DNA from: Peptococcaceae bacterium
GTDB lineage: Bacteria > Bacillota > Desulfitobacteriia > Desulfitobacteriales > Syntrophobotulaceae
NCBI GenBank assembly: GCA_012839895.1
Contig: DUML01000014.1
Span: 1 to 64,000 of the forward strand
Direction of reading: 5' to 3'
Length of the DNA stretch: 64,000 nucleotides
In this document: piece after piece, positions 1-9,263 of the stretch
Layout of the letters: each line of letters starts with the position of its first letter
How positions within the stretch are numbered: the first letter of the stretch is position 1
Program-made: the position numbers and the translations under genes
Notes under the pieces: generated by a model
Database searches by the model: none
The model's input: only the letters and a program-made list of their open reading frames with translations
Told to the model about the DNA's origin: nothing

Positions 1-1
1 T

Positions 2-169
2 GCAGTTGCTGGTTATGAACCTGGAGCACAGACTCCGGATTCTTATACTTTATTTTATAAAAGGCTATTTCAGACTGATCAGACTAGCTTAATTGATAAA
101 GATCAAATCTGTTCAGCAATCCCTAAATTAAATTTAATTAATCAGCTACCTCTAAACAGCTGTTACTAG
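2..169 (+). CDS. Partial 3' end of an unidentified gene
   Basis: An open frame enters from the left edge and runs 55 codons to TAG. The visible C-terminus contains AVAGYEPGAQTPDSYTLFYK followed by a Leu/Asn-rich tail. I do not recognise the family. It converges on the leftward ABC ATPase gene. The frame is open without interruption, but it is short and its start lies outside the window, so it could be chance. Confidence 0.25.
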   Translation, partial: AVAGYEPGAQTPDSYTLFYKRLFQTDQTSLIDKDQICSAIPKLNLINQLPLNSCY

Positions 170-203
170 CTTTTCTAACTCTCGTTAGTAGCTTTTCTTA
201 CCC

Positions 204-950
204 TTATAGAATACTCTTTAAAATATATTTTCTCAATTCTATAAATTCCAAAGTGTCTTTATTTCTCGGATAAGCCAATGGTATCTCTAAAGTTTCCTTA
301 ATCGTTCCCGGTGACGGTGTCATAATGACAACTTTTTGACTTAGGATTAAAGCTTCCTCTATATCGTGTGTAACAAGGATAACAGTTCGATTTGTTTTAC
401 GCCAAAGGTCAATAAATTGTAACTGCAGCCTTGATCTTGTTTGAGCATCAAGAGCTGAAAATGGTTCATCCATTAATAACGCCTTAGGCTCAAAGGCAAG
501 TGCCCGAGCAATTGCAACCCGCTGAGCCATACCACCGGATAATTCGTAAGGATAGGCTTTGCGAAAATTGCTCATTTCTACCAAGCGCAGTACCTGCTCA
601 ACTATTTGCTCGGTTTTTTGAGAACCCTTTTGGCTTTGTATGGGTAAAGAAATATTTTTTTCTACTGTTAGCCATGGAAAAAGCCTTGGTTCTTGAAAAA
701 CAACTGCCCGGTCATAACCAGGCCCTTCAATTTTTTCTCCATTGAAAAAAGCTTCCCCGCTACTGGGCTTCTCAAGACCAGCAATTATTCGTAAAAGAGT
801 AGTCTTACCGCAACCACTTGCCCCAACAATAGAAATAAATTCAGATTCAAAACAGGAAAAGTTTATATCTCGAAGCGCTTCGACACTTCCCCAGGCACTA
901 TGGAAAGTCTTGCCAACGTTTTGCAACTCAACCAGTACATTGCTGCTCAT
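204..950 (-). CDS. ABC transporter ATP-binding protein, nitrate/sulfonate/taurine type
   Basis: The 248-residue protein is a cytoplasmic ABC ATPase of the SsuB/TauB/NrtD family, which energises import of sulfonates, taurine, nitrate or related anions. Visible motifs are Walker A GASGCGKTT (about residues 43-51), the Q-loop FQEPRLFPW, the signature LSGGMAQR and Walker B ALLMDEPFSALD, followed by the switch His in VTHDIEEAL. Length is normal for the family. The permease lies just upstream (stop-to-start gap 21 nt), so the two are co-transcribed leftward. No periplasmic-binding-type gene is present on either side within the window, so the substrate cannot be named. Confidence 0.9.
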   Translation of the reverse strand: MSSNVLVELQNVGKTFHSAWGSVEALRDINFSCFESEFISIVGASGCGKTTLLRIIAGLEKPSSGEAFFNGEKIEGPGYDRAVVFQEPRLFPWLTVEKNISLPIQSQKGSQKTEQIVEQVLRLVEMSNFRKAYPYELSGGMAQRVAIARALAFEPKALLMDEPFSALDAQTRSRLQLQFIDLWRKTNRTVILVTHDIEEALILSQKVVIMTPSPGTIKETLEIPLAYPRNKDTLEFIELRKYILKSIL

Positions 951-971
951 TTTAATTCCCCATTATATTTA

Positions 972-1790
972 TTATACATCTTTTTTCCATGGCATAAGTT
1001 TTTTTTCTGCACGTTTTAAAGATAAGTCCAATAATGAACCTGCAATACCAATAGTAAAAATCGCAACAAATATTGTATTGGGTTGAGACAGTGTTCTTCC
1101 TTCAGTAATAAGGTATCCTATACCTGAGGAAGCGGCAATAAGTTCAGCGCCTACCAAAGCCCGCCAACAGTTGCTAAGGCCTAATCTTAACCCAACAAAA
1201 ATTGACATCACGGCGGAAGGTATATAAATCCTGCATACCATCTTCATAGGAGTAAGCATGTAGGCTCTTCCAACCTCAACCAACTTTGGATCGACACTAT
1301 TTACACCTTGAACAGTATTCAAAAATACCGGGAAAAACGAGGCATAAACAATAACTGCCACTTTGTTGGCTTCATCGATTCCTAGCCAGAGTATAAAAAT
1401 TGGAATCCAAGCAATAGGAGGTATCTGTTGTAAGAAAGATAGAGTCGGATTTACATAGTACCGAAAATACTTGGCTTTCCCAACTAAAATTCCTAAAGGA
1501 ATGGCGAAAATAACAGTTATCAGAAAGCCATAAATTAGCCTTTTCACGCTTGCCAAAAGGTGTCGCCCTAATTCACCGCTTATAAACATTGTACTGAAAG
1601 TATCGAAAATTTTACTGGGTGAAGGCAAAAAATATTGATTGACTAAACCCAACCGGGCAGCAAATTCCCAAATAATAATAATTGTAAGAGGAAAGGCAAT
1701 TCCCCGTATTATAATCTTAACTGCATCTTTACCATTAGTATTTAGTTGCGTCAGATTATTATCCAAATGTTTATGATTTTTTAAAGTCAT
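972..1790 (-). CDS. ABC transporter permease, SsuC/TauC type
   Basis: This is an integral membrane permease of the binding-protein-dependent transport family, partner of the ATPase directly downstream. It has about six hydrophobic segments and an EAA-like loop (VEVGRAYMLTPMKMVCRIYIPSA) that docks on the ATPase. The frame is open up to 1838, but the ATG at 1790 (protein starting MTLKNHKHL) follows an AAAGGA-type ribosome site and is the likelier start; the extra 16 residues have no counterpart in the family. Upstream, the 10-base direct repeat TTTGATACAA occurs at 1861-1870 and 1888-1897, possibly regulatory. Confidence 0.88.
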   Translation of the reverse strand: MTLKNHKHLDNNLTQLNTNGKDAVKIIIRGIAFPLTIIIIWEFAARLGLVNQYFLPSPSKIFDTFSTMFISGELGRHLLASVKRLIYGFLITVIFAIPLGILVGKAKYFRYYVNPTLSFLQQIPPIAWIPIFILWLGIDEANKVAVIVYASFFPVFLNTVQGVNSVDPKLVEVGRAYMLTPMKMVCRIYIPSAVMSIFVGLRLGLSNCWRALVGAELIAASSGIGYLITEGRTLSQPNTIFVAIFTIGIAGSLLDLSLKRAEKKLMPWKKDV

Positions 1791-1907
1791 GGTACAGAGA
1801 TATCCTTTCCCTATCAAAACATTGTGACAAGAATACAATTATCTTATCACACGGCCTTATTTTGATACAACTACTCAATAATCGCCATTTGATACAATGT
1901 CTTAAAT

Positions 1908-1940
1908 CATGAAAGAGCCTCTTGTGAAGGCTCTTTCATG
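1908..1940 (-). terminator. Strong hairpin after hydA
   Basis: A perfect 12-bp inverted repeat (CATGAAAGAGCC / GGCTCTTTCATG) with a 9-nt loop lies about 65 bases beyond the hydA stop. There is no long T-run, but position and strength suggest that it ends the hydrogenase transcript and separates it from the ABC genes. Confidence 0.6.
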
Positions 1941-2003
1941 TTGAAAATAATTGGTTAAATGATATATTTGACATTTATTAATTCTTTGTATCCATTATTG
2001 CCT

Positions 2004-3785
2004 TTAAGCCAGATATTCATTATATTTGCCACGTTTAGTGTAATGGGTATGCAGCAGCTCATGCGACAAATGACCGTTTGGCTCTTTCAGGAACTCATCA
2101 TAAAGCTTTTTGATATATTCATTCTCATGTGATTTCCTGAGCTCTTTGCCTTCATCTTCTTTATAGATTGCTTCCAAGCGTTTTTGGCGAATTTCCGGCG
2201 TAGTCGGCCTGGGTTGGCCTCCTCCACTGATGCATCCTCCGGGGCACCCCATTACTTCAATAAAGTGATAGGGAGATTCTCCTTTAGCAACTTGATCCAA
2301 TAGGATTTTAGCCCCTTTCAGGCCACTAGTTACAGCCACTTTAATTGTAACCCCATCTAAGAATTTATATTCTTCGAGTGGATTTTCGATTAAAAGGTCT
2401 GCGGTTTTTATTCGTTCTAATCCTACAATCGGCGTTACATGTAGTTTATCAAAGGGGAGCTCTCGGCCTGTTACTAACTCATAAACTGTCCTAAGTGCAG
2501 CTTCCATTACTCCTCCGGTAACGCCAAAAATATCAGCAGCTCCGGATGAAAGGCCAAGTGGATTATCAAATGTGCTGTCTGGTAAATTAACAAAATCAAT
2601 ACCAGCTTCCTTGACCATCCTGGCTAATTCTCTTGTAGTTAAAACTGCATCCACATTAGGAACTCCGTTATTTTGCATCTCCGGCCTGATTATTTCAAAC
2701 TTTTTCGCTGTACAAGGCATAATTGATACAACATACATGTCCTTTGGATCAACATTAATTTTTTCCGCATAATAAGACTTGGCTACGGCACCTAACATAG
2801 TATGAGGAGACTTACATGTGGATAGATGATCCAGTTCTTCCGGGAAAGTATGCTCAATATACTTAATCCAACCAGGGCTGCAACTGGTAATCATGGGAAG
2901 TGTCGCCGTACCACCTGTCAGGGCATTCTTGACCCTGGTTAAGAATTCAGTTCCTTCTTCGATAATTGTCAAATCGGCAGCAAAGTTTGTATCGAAGACA
3001 TCATCAAAACCCAATTCCCGCAGCGCAGTTACCAGCTTTCCAGTAACGAGCGTCCCGGGCTCCAAACCAAATTCTTCACCGATAGCAGCCCTGATGGCTG
3101 GAGCAACCTGAACCACAACTCTTTTTTGGGGATCATTAATAGCTTCCCAAACTTTTTCAATCGCATCCGTTTCTTGTAAAGCACCTACAGGACAAACAAC
3201 TGTACACTGTCCGCAATAACTACAATTAACAGAGTTTAATGGTAAGTCCATAGCAGGTCCTATAACGGTTTTAAAACCGCGATTTTGAGCGTTAAGAACC
3301 CCAACTCCTTGAATTTCGTTACAAGCTGTAATACACCTGCGGCAAAGGATACATTTGGACATATCCCGGGTAATAGAAGGAGAAATCTCTTCAAGACCAG
3401 CCGAGTGCTCTCCCTCAAAACGAGCTTCGTTCACTCCGAGAAGATTGCCAATTTCCTGCAGCTCACAGCTTTGATTGCGTTCACAGCTCAGGCAATCTTT
3501 TGGATGATCGGAAAGAAGCAATTCATAAAGTACTTTCCTGGCTTTTCTTACTTTTGCGGTATTAGTTTTAACAACCATACCCTCTCTTACCGGTACCATA
3601 CAAGCTGCTTGTAAATTCCTTGCACCTTCAACTTCTACGACACACAACCTGCAGGAACCGAATTTATGGACTCCTTCCAAATAACAGAGATTTGGAATAT
3701 ATATATTATTCTGTTTAGCAGCATCCATTATTGTTGAACCTTCGGGAACACTTATCTTCTTCCCATTAATTTCTAAATTAATCAT
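2004..3785 (-). CDS. hydA: [FeFe] hydrogenase catalytic subunit HydA
   Basis: This is the catalytic subunit of a multimeric, NAD(P)-linked and probably electron-bifurcating hydrogenase in the cytoplasm (2H+ to H2). The 593 residues contain an N-terminal plant-type [2Fe-2S] domain (Cys34, 45, 48 and a later Cys), a His/Cys cluster segment HPKDCLSCERNQSC (94-107), two [4Fe-4S] ferredoxin motifs (145-198), and the H-cluster domain with TSCSPGW (300-306), MPCTAKK (356-362) and GCPGGCISGGGQ (513-524). The small-subunit-like C-terminus ends at HYTKRGKYNEYLA. It follows hydB by 8 nt in the operon hydC-hydB-hydA. The family assignment is certain; bifurcation is inferred from the three-subunit set. 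Confidence 0.97.
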   Translation of the reverse strand: MINLEINGKKISVPEGSTIMDAAKQNNIYIPNLCYLEGVHKFGSCRLCVVEVEGARNLQAACMVPVREGMVVKTNTAKVRKARKVLYELLLSDHPKDCLSCERNQSCELQEIGNLLGVNEARFEGEHSAGLEEISPSITRDMSKCILCRRCITACNEIQGVGVLNAQNRGFKTVIGPAMDLPLNSVNCSYCGQCTVVCPVGALQETDAIEKVWEAINDPQKRVVVQVAPAIRAAIGEEFGLEPGTLVTGKLVTALRELGFDDVFDTNFAADLTIIEEGTEFLTRVKNALTGGTATLPMITSCSPGWIKYIEHTFPEELDHLSTCKSPHTMLGAVAKSYYAEKINVDPKDMYVVSIMPCTAKKFEIIRPEMQNNGVPNVDAVLTTRELARMVKEAGIDFVNLPDSTFDNPLGLSSGAADIFGVTGGVMEAALRTVYELVTGRELPFDKLHVTPIVGLERIKTADLLIENPLEEYKFLDGVTIKVAVTSGLKGAKILLDQVAKGESPYHFIEVMGCPGGCISGGGQPRPTTPEIRQKRLEAIYKEDEGKELRKSHENEYIKKLYDEFLKEPNGHLSHELLHTHYTKRGKYNEYLA

Positions 3786-3793
3786 CTTCTCAC

Positions 3794-6700
3794 CTACCTC
3801 CTGTCACAACGTAAACAGCGCATTGACTCAGCGATGGCGTTGAGTTTGTGATAGCCTTGGACAACTTCACAGAAATTATCTTTTCTTTTCTCCGGCTCAA
3901 GAATTTCCATTGGGAAACGTTCGTGTTCAACTAATTCATCTTCATCGGTAGGCATTGGAATATCAATATCCTGACCTTTGTTAAGGACACCCTTGCCACC
4001 GAGGTAGCGGTCTATGGAAACTGCCGCTTTCTTCCCGTCAGCAATAGCGGAGATAGCAACATCCGAACCTCTTACCACGTCACCACCGGCAAATACTCCT
4101 TCCAGAGTGGTCATTAAGGTTTCCTTATCGACAACAAATGTTCCCCAATCCGTCATTTTTACTTCTTCTTTCTTAATAAAAGGCAGATCGGAAGTTTGAC
4201 TAACGGCAGGTATAACCATATCAACCTTAATTGAAAAGTTAGAACCCTCAATAGTTTGCGGTCTCCTACGGCCTGCAGAATCAAATCCACCTAATTCCAT
4301 TCTGACACATTCAATTTCTTCTACCTTTTCTTTGCCTAAAATACGAACCGGTGCAACTAACGGTATAATCTCAATTCCTTCTTCGAGGGAATCGTGGATT
4401 TCTCTGGGATCAGCAGGCATATCCTCTATACTCCTCCTGTAGAGGATCATAACCTTTTTCGCACCAAGTCTTAAAACTGTACGCGCCGCATCAATTGCCG
4501 TATTTCCTCCGCCAATAATAGCAACTGTTTCACCTATTTCAACCTGTTGTCCGAGGTTAACTTTACGAAGGAAGTCCAAACCATGAACAACTCCGCTCAG
4601 ATCTTCTCCTGGGATATTAATTCTCATTGGTAATTGAATACCGGTTGCAATATAAATGGCTTGATGTTTTTGCCGCAATTCTTCTAGGGTAATGTCCTTA
4701 CCAACTTCAGTATTTAAATGGATATTAACACCAACTTGCTTAATAAGTTCAATTTCATGAGCGAGAACATCCTTGGGCAGTCGGTATTCCGGAATACCAA
4801 AGGCTAAAACACCACCAGCTACCGGCTGGGATTCGTAAACATGGACATCATAACCTAACCGAGCCAAATAATAACCACAGGTCAGCCCGGAAGGACCTGC
4901 TCCAATAATACCAACACTCTTGCCATTCTTAGGATAAACAATATCCTCTTTAAATGGCTGTTCGTGCTTAAAGGCATAATCAGCTACGAATCTCTTCAGG
5001 TCGCAAATCGCTACAGGTTCGTCAAGCTGAGCTCTCCGGCATTTGCTCTCACAGGGGTGAGTACAAATTCTACCACAAACGGCCGGGAAGGGATTCTCTT
5101 GACGAATAAGATTATAGGCATCTACAAACCTGCCAGCTGAAATTAACCCCATATAACCTGGAACATTAATTCCGGCCGGACAAGCATTTTGACACGGGGA
5201 AATAAACATTTCAGAACATACTCCGGCTCGACAGTATTTATCCTTAATATGTTCTTCGTATTCCTCCCGGAAATATTTAATCGTGCTTAAAACCGGATTA
5301 GGCGCTGTCTGACCTAAACCACACATTGCAGTCTCTCTAATAACAGCGCTAAGTTCTTCCAGAAGCTCAATATCCCCTTCTTTTCCTTTACCCTGAGTAA
5401 TTCGCTCTAAGATTTCCAGCATCCGCTTGGTTCCAATTCTACAGGGAACACATTTGCCACAGGATTCGTCTTGGATAAACTCCATAAAGTATCTAGCGGT
5501 ATCTACCATACAAGTATCTTCATTCATAACAATGAGCCCGCCAGAACCCATAATGGCACCTAACTTAGCGATATGCTCATAATCTACGGGAGTGTTTAAG
5601 TATTCCTTGGTAAGGCATCCGCCTGAAGGCCCACCGGTTTGAGCGGCTTTGAAGGGTTTTCCTCCCGGAATTCCCCCGCCGATCTTAAAAAGGATATCTC
5701 CAAGACTGATACCCATCGGGACTTCAACGATTCCGGTATTGACGACATTACCGGCTAAAGCAAATACTTTGGTTCCTTTACTGCTTTCGGTTCCATATTG
5801 AGCAAACCAGTCAGCGCCGTTTTGAATAATAGGAGCTACATTAGCAAAAGTCTCTACATTATTAATGATTGTCGGCTTGCCAAATAATCCTCGCTCAAAG
5901 GGGAAAGGCGGCTTTTGTTTAGGTTCGCCACGTTGTCCTTCGATTGATGCCATCAAAGATGTTTCTTCGCCACAGACAAAAGCCCCGGCACCAATACGGA
6001 TTTCTAAATCAAACTGAAAATCCGTGCCGAATAATTTATTGCCCAACAGACCATAGGCACGAGCTTCTTCAATTGCTGCGGACAGGCGCTCCACGGCTAT
6101 CGGGTACTCGGCCCGTACATAAACATAGCCCATAGTCGCACCGATAGCATAGCCTCCAATCATCATCCCTTCAATAATGCCATGGGGGTCTCCTTCGAGA
6201 ATGCTTCTATCCATAAAAGCTCCTGGATCTCCCTCGTCAGCATTACAAACAATATATTTTTGGTCAGCCTGAGCTTTTAATCCGGCTTCCCACTTAATTC
6301 CCGTTGGAAAACCTGCTCCACCGCGGCCTCTTAAACCTGACTTCTTCATTTCATCTACAACATCTTGCGGAGACATATTGGTTAAAGCTTTGGCAATAGC
6401 AAAGTAACCATCTTTGGCAATATAAGCTTCGATGGAAGAATAATCGATAAGTCCGCAGTTTCTTAAAGCGATTTTAACTTGATATTTGAAGAAATCAATG
6501 TCATTAATATTGGGTATATACTTGGCCTGAGCTTCATCATAAAATGTATACTTTTCTAGCACGGTTCCATTAATAAGATGGGATTTGACGATCTCCGTCA
6601 TCTTTTCAGGATTAACTTTTGTATAGAATGTCTGGTCAGGTAAAATTAGCAAAACAGGTCCTACCGCACAAGTACCCATGCAACCGGTTTCAATAACAGC

Positions 6701-6889
6701 TACTTTGTCCTCTAGTTGGTTTTCCCCAAGACATTTTATTAATGCATCTTTTACTTCTCCACAGTTTGAAGATACACAACCTGCTCCGCCACAAACTAAT
6801 ACTTGGTATTTATATTTAGAAAGCTTATCATTATAACTCTTTTTGATATTTTCTAAATCTTTAATATCCTTAATTTTAACAACGCTCAT
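3794..6889 (-). CDS. hydB: HydB (NuoF-like) fused to GltD/NfnB-like flavoprotein
   Basis: The 1031-residue protein is the NADH-side subunit of the hydrogenase. Order: thioredoxin-like [2Fe-2S] domain (about 28-110, Cys33, 38, 70, 74); NuoF FMN/NADH domain (about 140-545) with GLRGRGGAGFPTG, NADEGDPGAF and the cluster motif ESCGKCVPC (476-484); then, in place of the usual C-terminal ferredoxin domain, a complete GltD/NfnB-like module (about 560-1031). That module has paired [4Fe-4S] cysteines (566, 570, 605, 609, 613, 617), an FAD fold IIGAGPSG, a second nucleotide fold IIGGGNTAID and the closing AGGDVVRGSDVAISAIADG. The last residues, MRCLRCDRR, add two cysteines. The fusion suggests an extra flavin and possibly NADPH as second carrier. 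The reading frame is intact. Confidence 0.93.
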   Translation of the reverse strand: MSVVKIKDIKDLENIKKSYNDKLSKYKYQVLVCGGAGCVSSNCGEVKDALIKCLGENQLEDKVAVIETGCMGTCAVGPVLLILPDQTFYTKVNPEKMTEIVKSHLINGTVLEKYTFYDEAQAKYIPNINDIDFFKYQVKIALRNCGLIDYSSIEAYIAKDGYFAIAKALTNMSPQDVVDEMKKSGLRGRGGAGFPTGIKWEAGLKAQADQKYIVCNADEGDPGAFMDRSILEGDPHGIIEGMMIGGYAIGATMGYVYVRAEYPIAVERLSAAIEEARAYGLLGNKLFGTDFQFDLEIRIGAGAFVCGEETSLMASIEGQRGEPKQKPPFPFERGLFGKPTIINNVETFANVAPIIQNGADWFAQYGTESSKGTKVFALAGNVVNTGIVEVPMGISLGDILFKIGGGIPGGKPFKAAQTGGPSGGCLTKEYLNTPVDYEHIAKLGAIMGSGGLIVMNEDTCMVDTARYFMEFIQDESCGKCVPCRIGTKRMLEILERITQGKGKEGDIELLEELSAVIRETAMCGLGQTAPNPVLSTIKYFREEYEEHIKDKYCRAGVCSEMFISPCQNACPAGINVPGYMGLISAGRFVDAYNLIRQENPFPAVCGRICTHPCESKCRRAQLDEPVAICDLKRFVADYAFKHEQPFKEDIVYPKNGKSVGIIGAGPSGLTCGYYLARLGYDVHVYESQPVAGGVLAFGIPEYRLPKDVLAHEIELIKQVGVNIHLNTEVGKDITLEELRQKHQAIYIATGIQLPMRINIPGEDLSGVVHGLDFLRKVNLGQQVEIGETVAIIGGGNTAIDAARTVLRLGAKKVMILYRRSIEDMPADPREIHDSLEEGIEIIPLVAPVRILGKEKVEEIECVRMELGGFDSAGRRRPQTIEGSNFSIKVDMVIPAVSQTSDLPFIKKEEVKMTDWGTFVVDKETLMTTLEGVFAGGDVVRGSDVAISAIADGKKAAVSIDRYLGGKGVLNKGQDIDIPMPTDEDELVEHERFPMEILEPEKRKDNFCEVVQGYHKLNAIAESMRCLRCDRR

Positions 6890-6904
6890 TTTCTCACCTC
6901 CGGT

Positions 6905-7411
6905 CTACTTATAGTATTTAGCCAGAATGGCTTCCAGCTTATCAGCGTTAACCTGTTTATAAACTACATCATCAATCATCATGGCAGGAGCCAGTCCACA
7001 GGCACCAATACAGCGAGCTACTTCAAATGTAAACTTACGGTCTTTAGTTGTCCCACCAACTGTGACACCTAACAATTCTTCCAGGCGGTCAACGATTTTT
7101 TTCCCGCCTCTAACATAGCAAGCAGTACCCAGGCAAACCCTTATAGTATGCTCTCCGCGGGGCTCAGTGGAAAAGAAGGAATAAAAGGTCACAACTCCTG
7201 AAACCTCAGACAAAGGTTTGTCCAGACCATCAGCAATAATTTTTTGAACTTCAAGCGGTAAATAGCCGTAGATATTCTGGGCAATATGAAGAACTTGAAT
7301 TAAACTACCTTCTTTGTTTTTGTACTTTTCAATGACTTCTGAAATCATTTCAAGTTTCTGCTGATCGCTTATTTCAGAACAGCATTGACAATTTTCAAGT
7401 TCACAGCTCAT
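6905..7411 (-). CDS. hydC: HydC (NuoE-like) [2Fe-2S] subunit
   Basis: The 168-residue thioredoxin-fold [2Fe-2S] protein corresponds to NuoE/HydC and passes electrons within the hydrogenase complex. The cluster cysteines are visible in VCLGTACYVRGG and VARCIGACGLAP. The N-terminus adds a Cys-rich stretch (CELENCQCCSE). It is the first gene of hydC-hydB-hydA, 15 nt upstream of hydB, and has a good ribosome site (GAGGAGG) before its ATG. Confidence 0.95.
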   Translation of the reverse strand: MSCELENCQCCSEISDQQKLEMISEVIEKYKNKEGSLIQVLHIAQNIYGYLPLEVQKIIADGLDKPLSEVSGVVTFYSFFSTEPRGEHTIRVCLGTACYVRGGKKIVDRLEELLGVTVGGTTKDRKFTFEVARCIGACGLAPAMMIDDVVYKQVNADKLEAILAKYYK

Positions 7412-7911
7412 TGTTTACCTCCTCATTTCTTTTTTATATAGTGTTAAATATCACAATCACAAACAGTAAAAATCTACCCCCTCCTAAAATTTAATCAGTA
7501 TTATTCTAATATACCTTAAAAAATAAAAGCTAACATTCTTGCTGAATTGTGATTGTAATATTCTAACTTCTCAGATTATTTAAAATAAAAAAATCAAAAA
7601 TTAATATGTAGTTATCTAGAGCTATAGTATCTTTCGGATTTCAAAACATTCATCTGATAATGATTAAATTTGTAGAAATTTTCACATGATAATTTATAAA
7701 TTATTTTCAAATAAAAAAGTCAAAAAATATTCATTAAAAAATATTTTATAAATATTCCAAAAATAAATTATATGCTTTTATATGCTTTTGACGTGTCAAA
7801 ATTCGCAAGAGAAAAACACCTCGAACAATTCTTTGAAATTATAACATCATTTTTTACAGTTTTCAATATATTTCGAAAACACTTTATTATCAATAACCTA
7901 AAGCATATTGT
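7412..7911. other. AT-rich intergenic region, hydC promoter side
   Basis: These 500 bases separate proA from hydC and hold no convincing gene on either strand. They are very AT-rich. A weak dyad (TAACCT/AGGTTA, 7892-7920) overlaps the proA stop and may help termination. The hydC promoter should lie near 7500-7560, where a TATATT-like -10 is visible on the minus strand, but I cannot fix a -35. Confidence 0.5.
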
Positions 7912-9165
7912 TCAGGTTACAATGTGATTTTCTCCATAAATTATATACTTTATGGTTGTTAATTCAGGCAAAGCCATTGGCCCCCGGGCATGAAGTTTTT
8001 GAGTACTGATACCAATCTCTGCTCCATAGCCAAATCTTCCCCCATCCGTAAAACGGGTGGAAGCGTTCACATAAACTGCAGCAGCATCAACCTCATTTAA
8101 AAATCTTTGAGCTGTTGTGTAATTTTCCGTAATAATAACTTCCGAATGTTTGGTGCTATACCGATAAATATGATCCAGGGCTTCATCAAGATCACTAACA
8201 ACTTTGACACTGATAATCAAATCCAAATATTCGGTAGCCCAATCATCCTCCTCAGCCGGAAAAGCATATTCTAAAATGCTTTGAACTTTGGCACAGCCTC
8301 TGATTTCCACCCCATAATCCTTAAATTTCTTCCCAATTAAAGGCAGGTATTCCTGGGCAATATCCTGATGCACCAGCAAAGTTTCCAAAGCATTGCATAC
8401 ACCGGGTTTCTGAGTCTTTGCATTAAAAACTATTTCTACTGCTTTGGCTAAATCAGCATCTTTATCCACAAAGGCATGACAAACACCTGTCCCAGTTTCA
8501 ATCACAGGCACCGTAGAATTCTCAATTACAGCCTGTATAAGTCCTGCGCCTCCACGAGGGATAATCACATCGATATATTTGTTCATCCTCATAAGCTGCA
8601 GAGCATATTCCCTATCAGTCAGTTCTACAAGTTGGATCGAACCGGCAGGAGAACCGCTCCGTTCTGCAGCTTCTGAGATAATCCTAGCCAAGACAATATT
8701 GCTTTCAATAGCTTCCGAGCCGCCCCTTAAGATACAAGCATTACCTGATTTAAGGCATAGAGCTGCTGCATCAACCGTTACGTTAGGCCTTGCCTCATAA
8801 ATCATAGCCACAACCCCCAAGGGCACCCGGGTTTTCTGAATTTTTAAGCCATTTGGTCTTGTCCAGAACTCCCCGCTGCCAACAGGATCAGGCAAATTGA
8901 CTACTTCCCGGATAGCATTGCTCATTTCCAGGATAGCATTCGAAGTTAGCCGCAAACGATTAATTAAGCTTTTACGCAAACCCTTCTCTTCAGCGCGCTG
9001 CACATCGATAGCATTGGCTTTTAAAATTTCCGCTTGATTATCAACTAAAGCCTGAGCCATGGCCAAAAGAGATCTATTTTTAGCTTCAGTACTGGCAAAA
9101 GCCAGCTGACGAGCAGCCTTTTTAGCTTTTTCCCCAATTAACAAAAATTCTTTACATATTTCCAT
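7912..9165 (-). CDS. proA: Gamma-glutamyl phosphate reductase
   Basis: ProA reduces gamma-glutamyl phosphate to glutamate-5-semialdehyde with NADPH, the second step of proline synthesis. The catalytic Cys lies in KPGVCNALETLLVH, and NVTVDAAALCLKSGNACILRGG is typical of the family. Length (about 417 residues) is normal. The frame is open to an ATG at 9174, but AGAAGGG abuts that codon; the ATG at 9165 has better spacing. It is the last gene of the leftward cluster, 98 nt after proB. Confidence 0.96.
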   Translation of the reverse strand: MEICKEFLLIGEKAKKAARQLAFASTEAKNRSLLAMAQALVDNQAEILKANAIDVQRAEEKGLRKSLINRLRLTSNAILEMSNAIREVVNLPDPVGSGEFWTRPNGLKIQKTRVPLGVVAMIYEARPNVTVDAAALCLKSGNACILRGGSEAIESNIVLARIISEAAERSGSPAGSIQLVELTDREYALQLMRMNKYIDVIIPRGGAGLIQAVIENSTVPVIETGTGVCHAFVDKDADLAKAVEIVFNAKTQKPGVCNALETLLVHQDIAQEYLPLIGKKFKDYGVEIRGCAKVQSILEYAFPAEEDDWATEYLDLIISVKVVSDLDEALDHIYRYSTKHSEVIITENYTTAQRFLNEVDAAAVYVNASTRFTDGGRFGYGAEIGISTQKLHARGPMALPELTTIKYIIYGENHIVT

Positions 9166-9263
9166 AAAATCCATTCCCTTCTGAGGCAGCTTACAATAAA
9201 AATAAAATTGCTTATCTCCCTATATTTTTAACCCTTATTTTTTAACCCTAGTAAAGGAAAGTC

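Noticed and set aside
158-200. Hairpin and duplicated TAGCTTTTCT segments near the left edge as a terminator
   Set aside because: The stem is only about five pairs; convergent position makes a terminator plausible, but the sequence does not establish it.
7440-7460. Rex-like operator (TTGTGATATTTAACAC) ahead of hydC
   Set aside because: The half-sites resemble a Rex site, but the spacing is two bases short of the usual 18-bp palindrome and the second half is imperfect.
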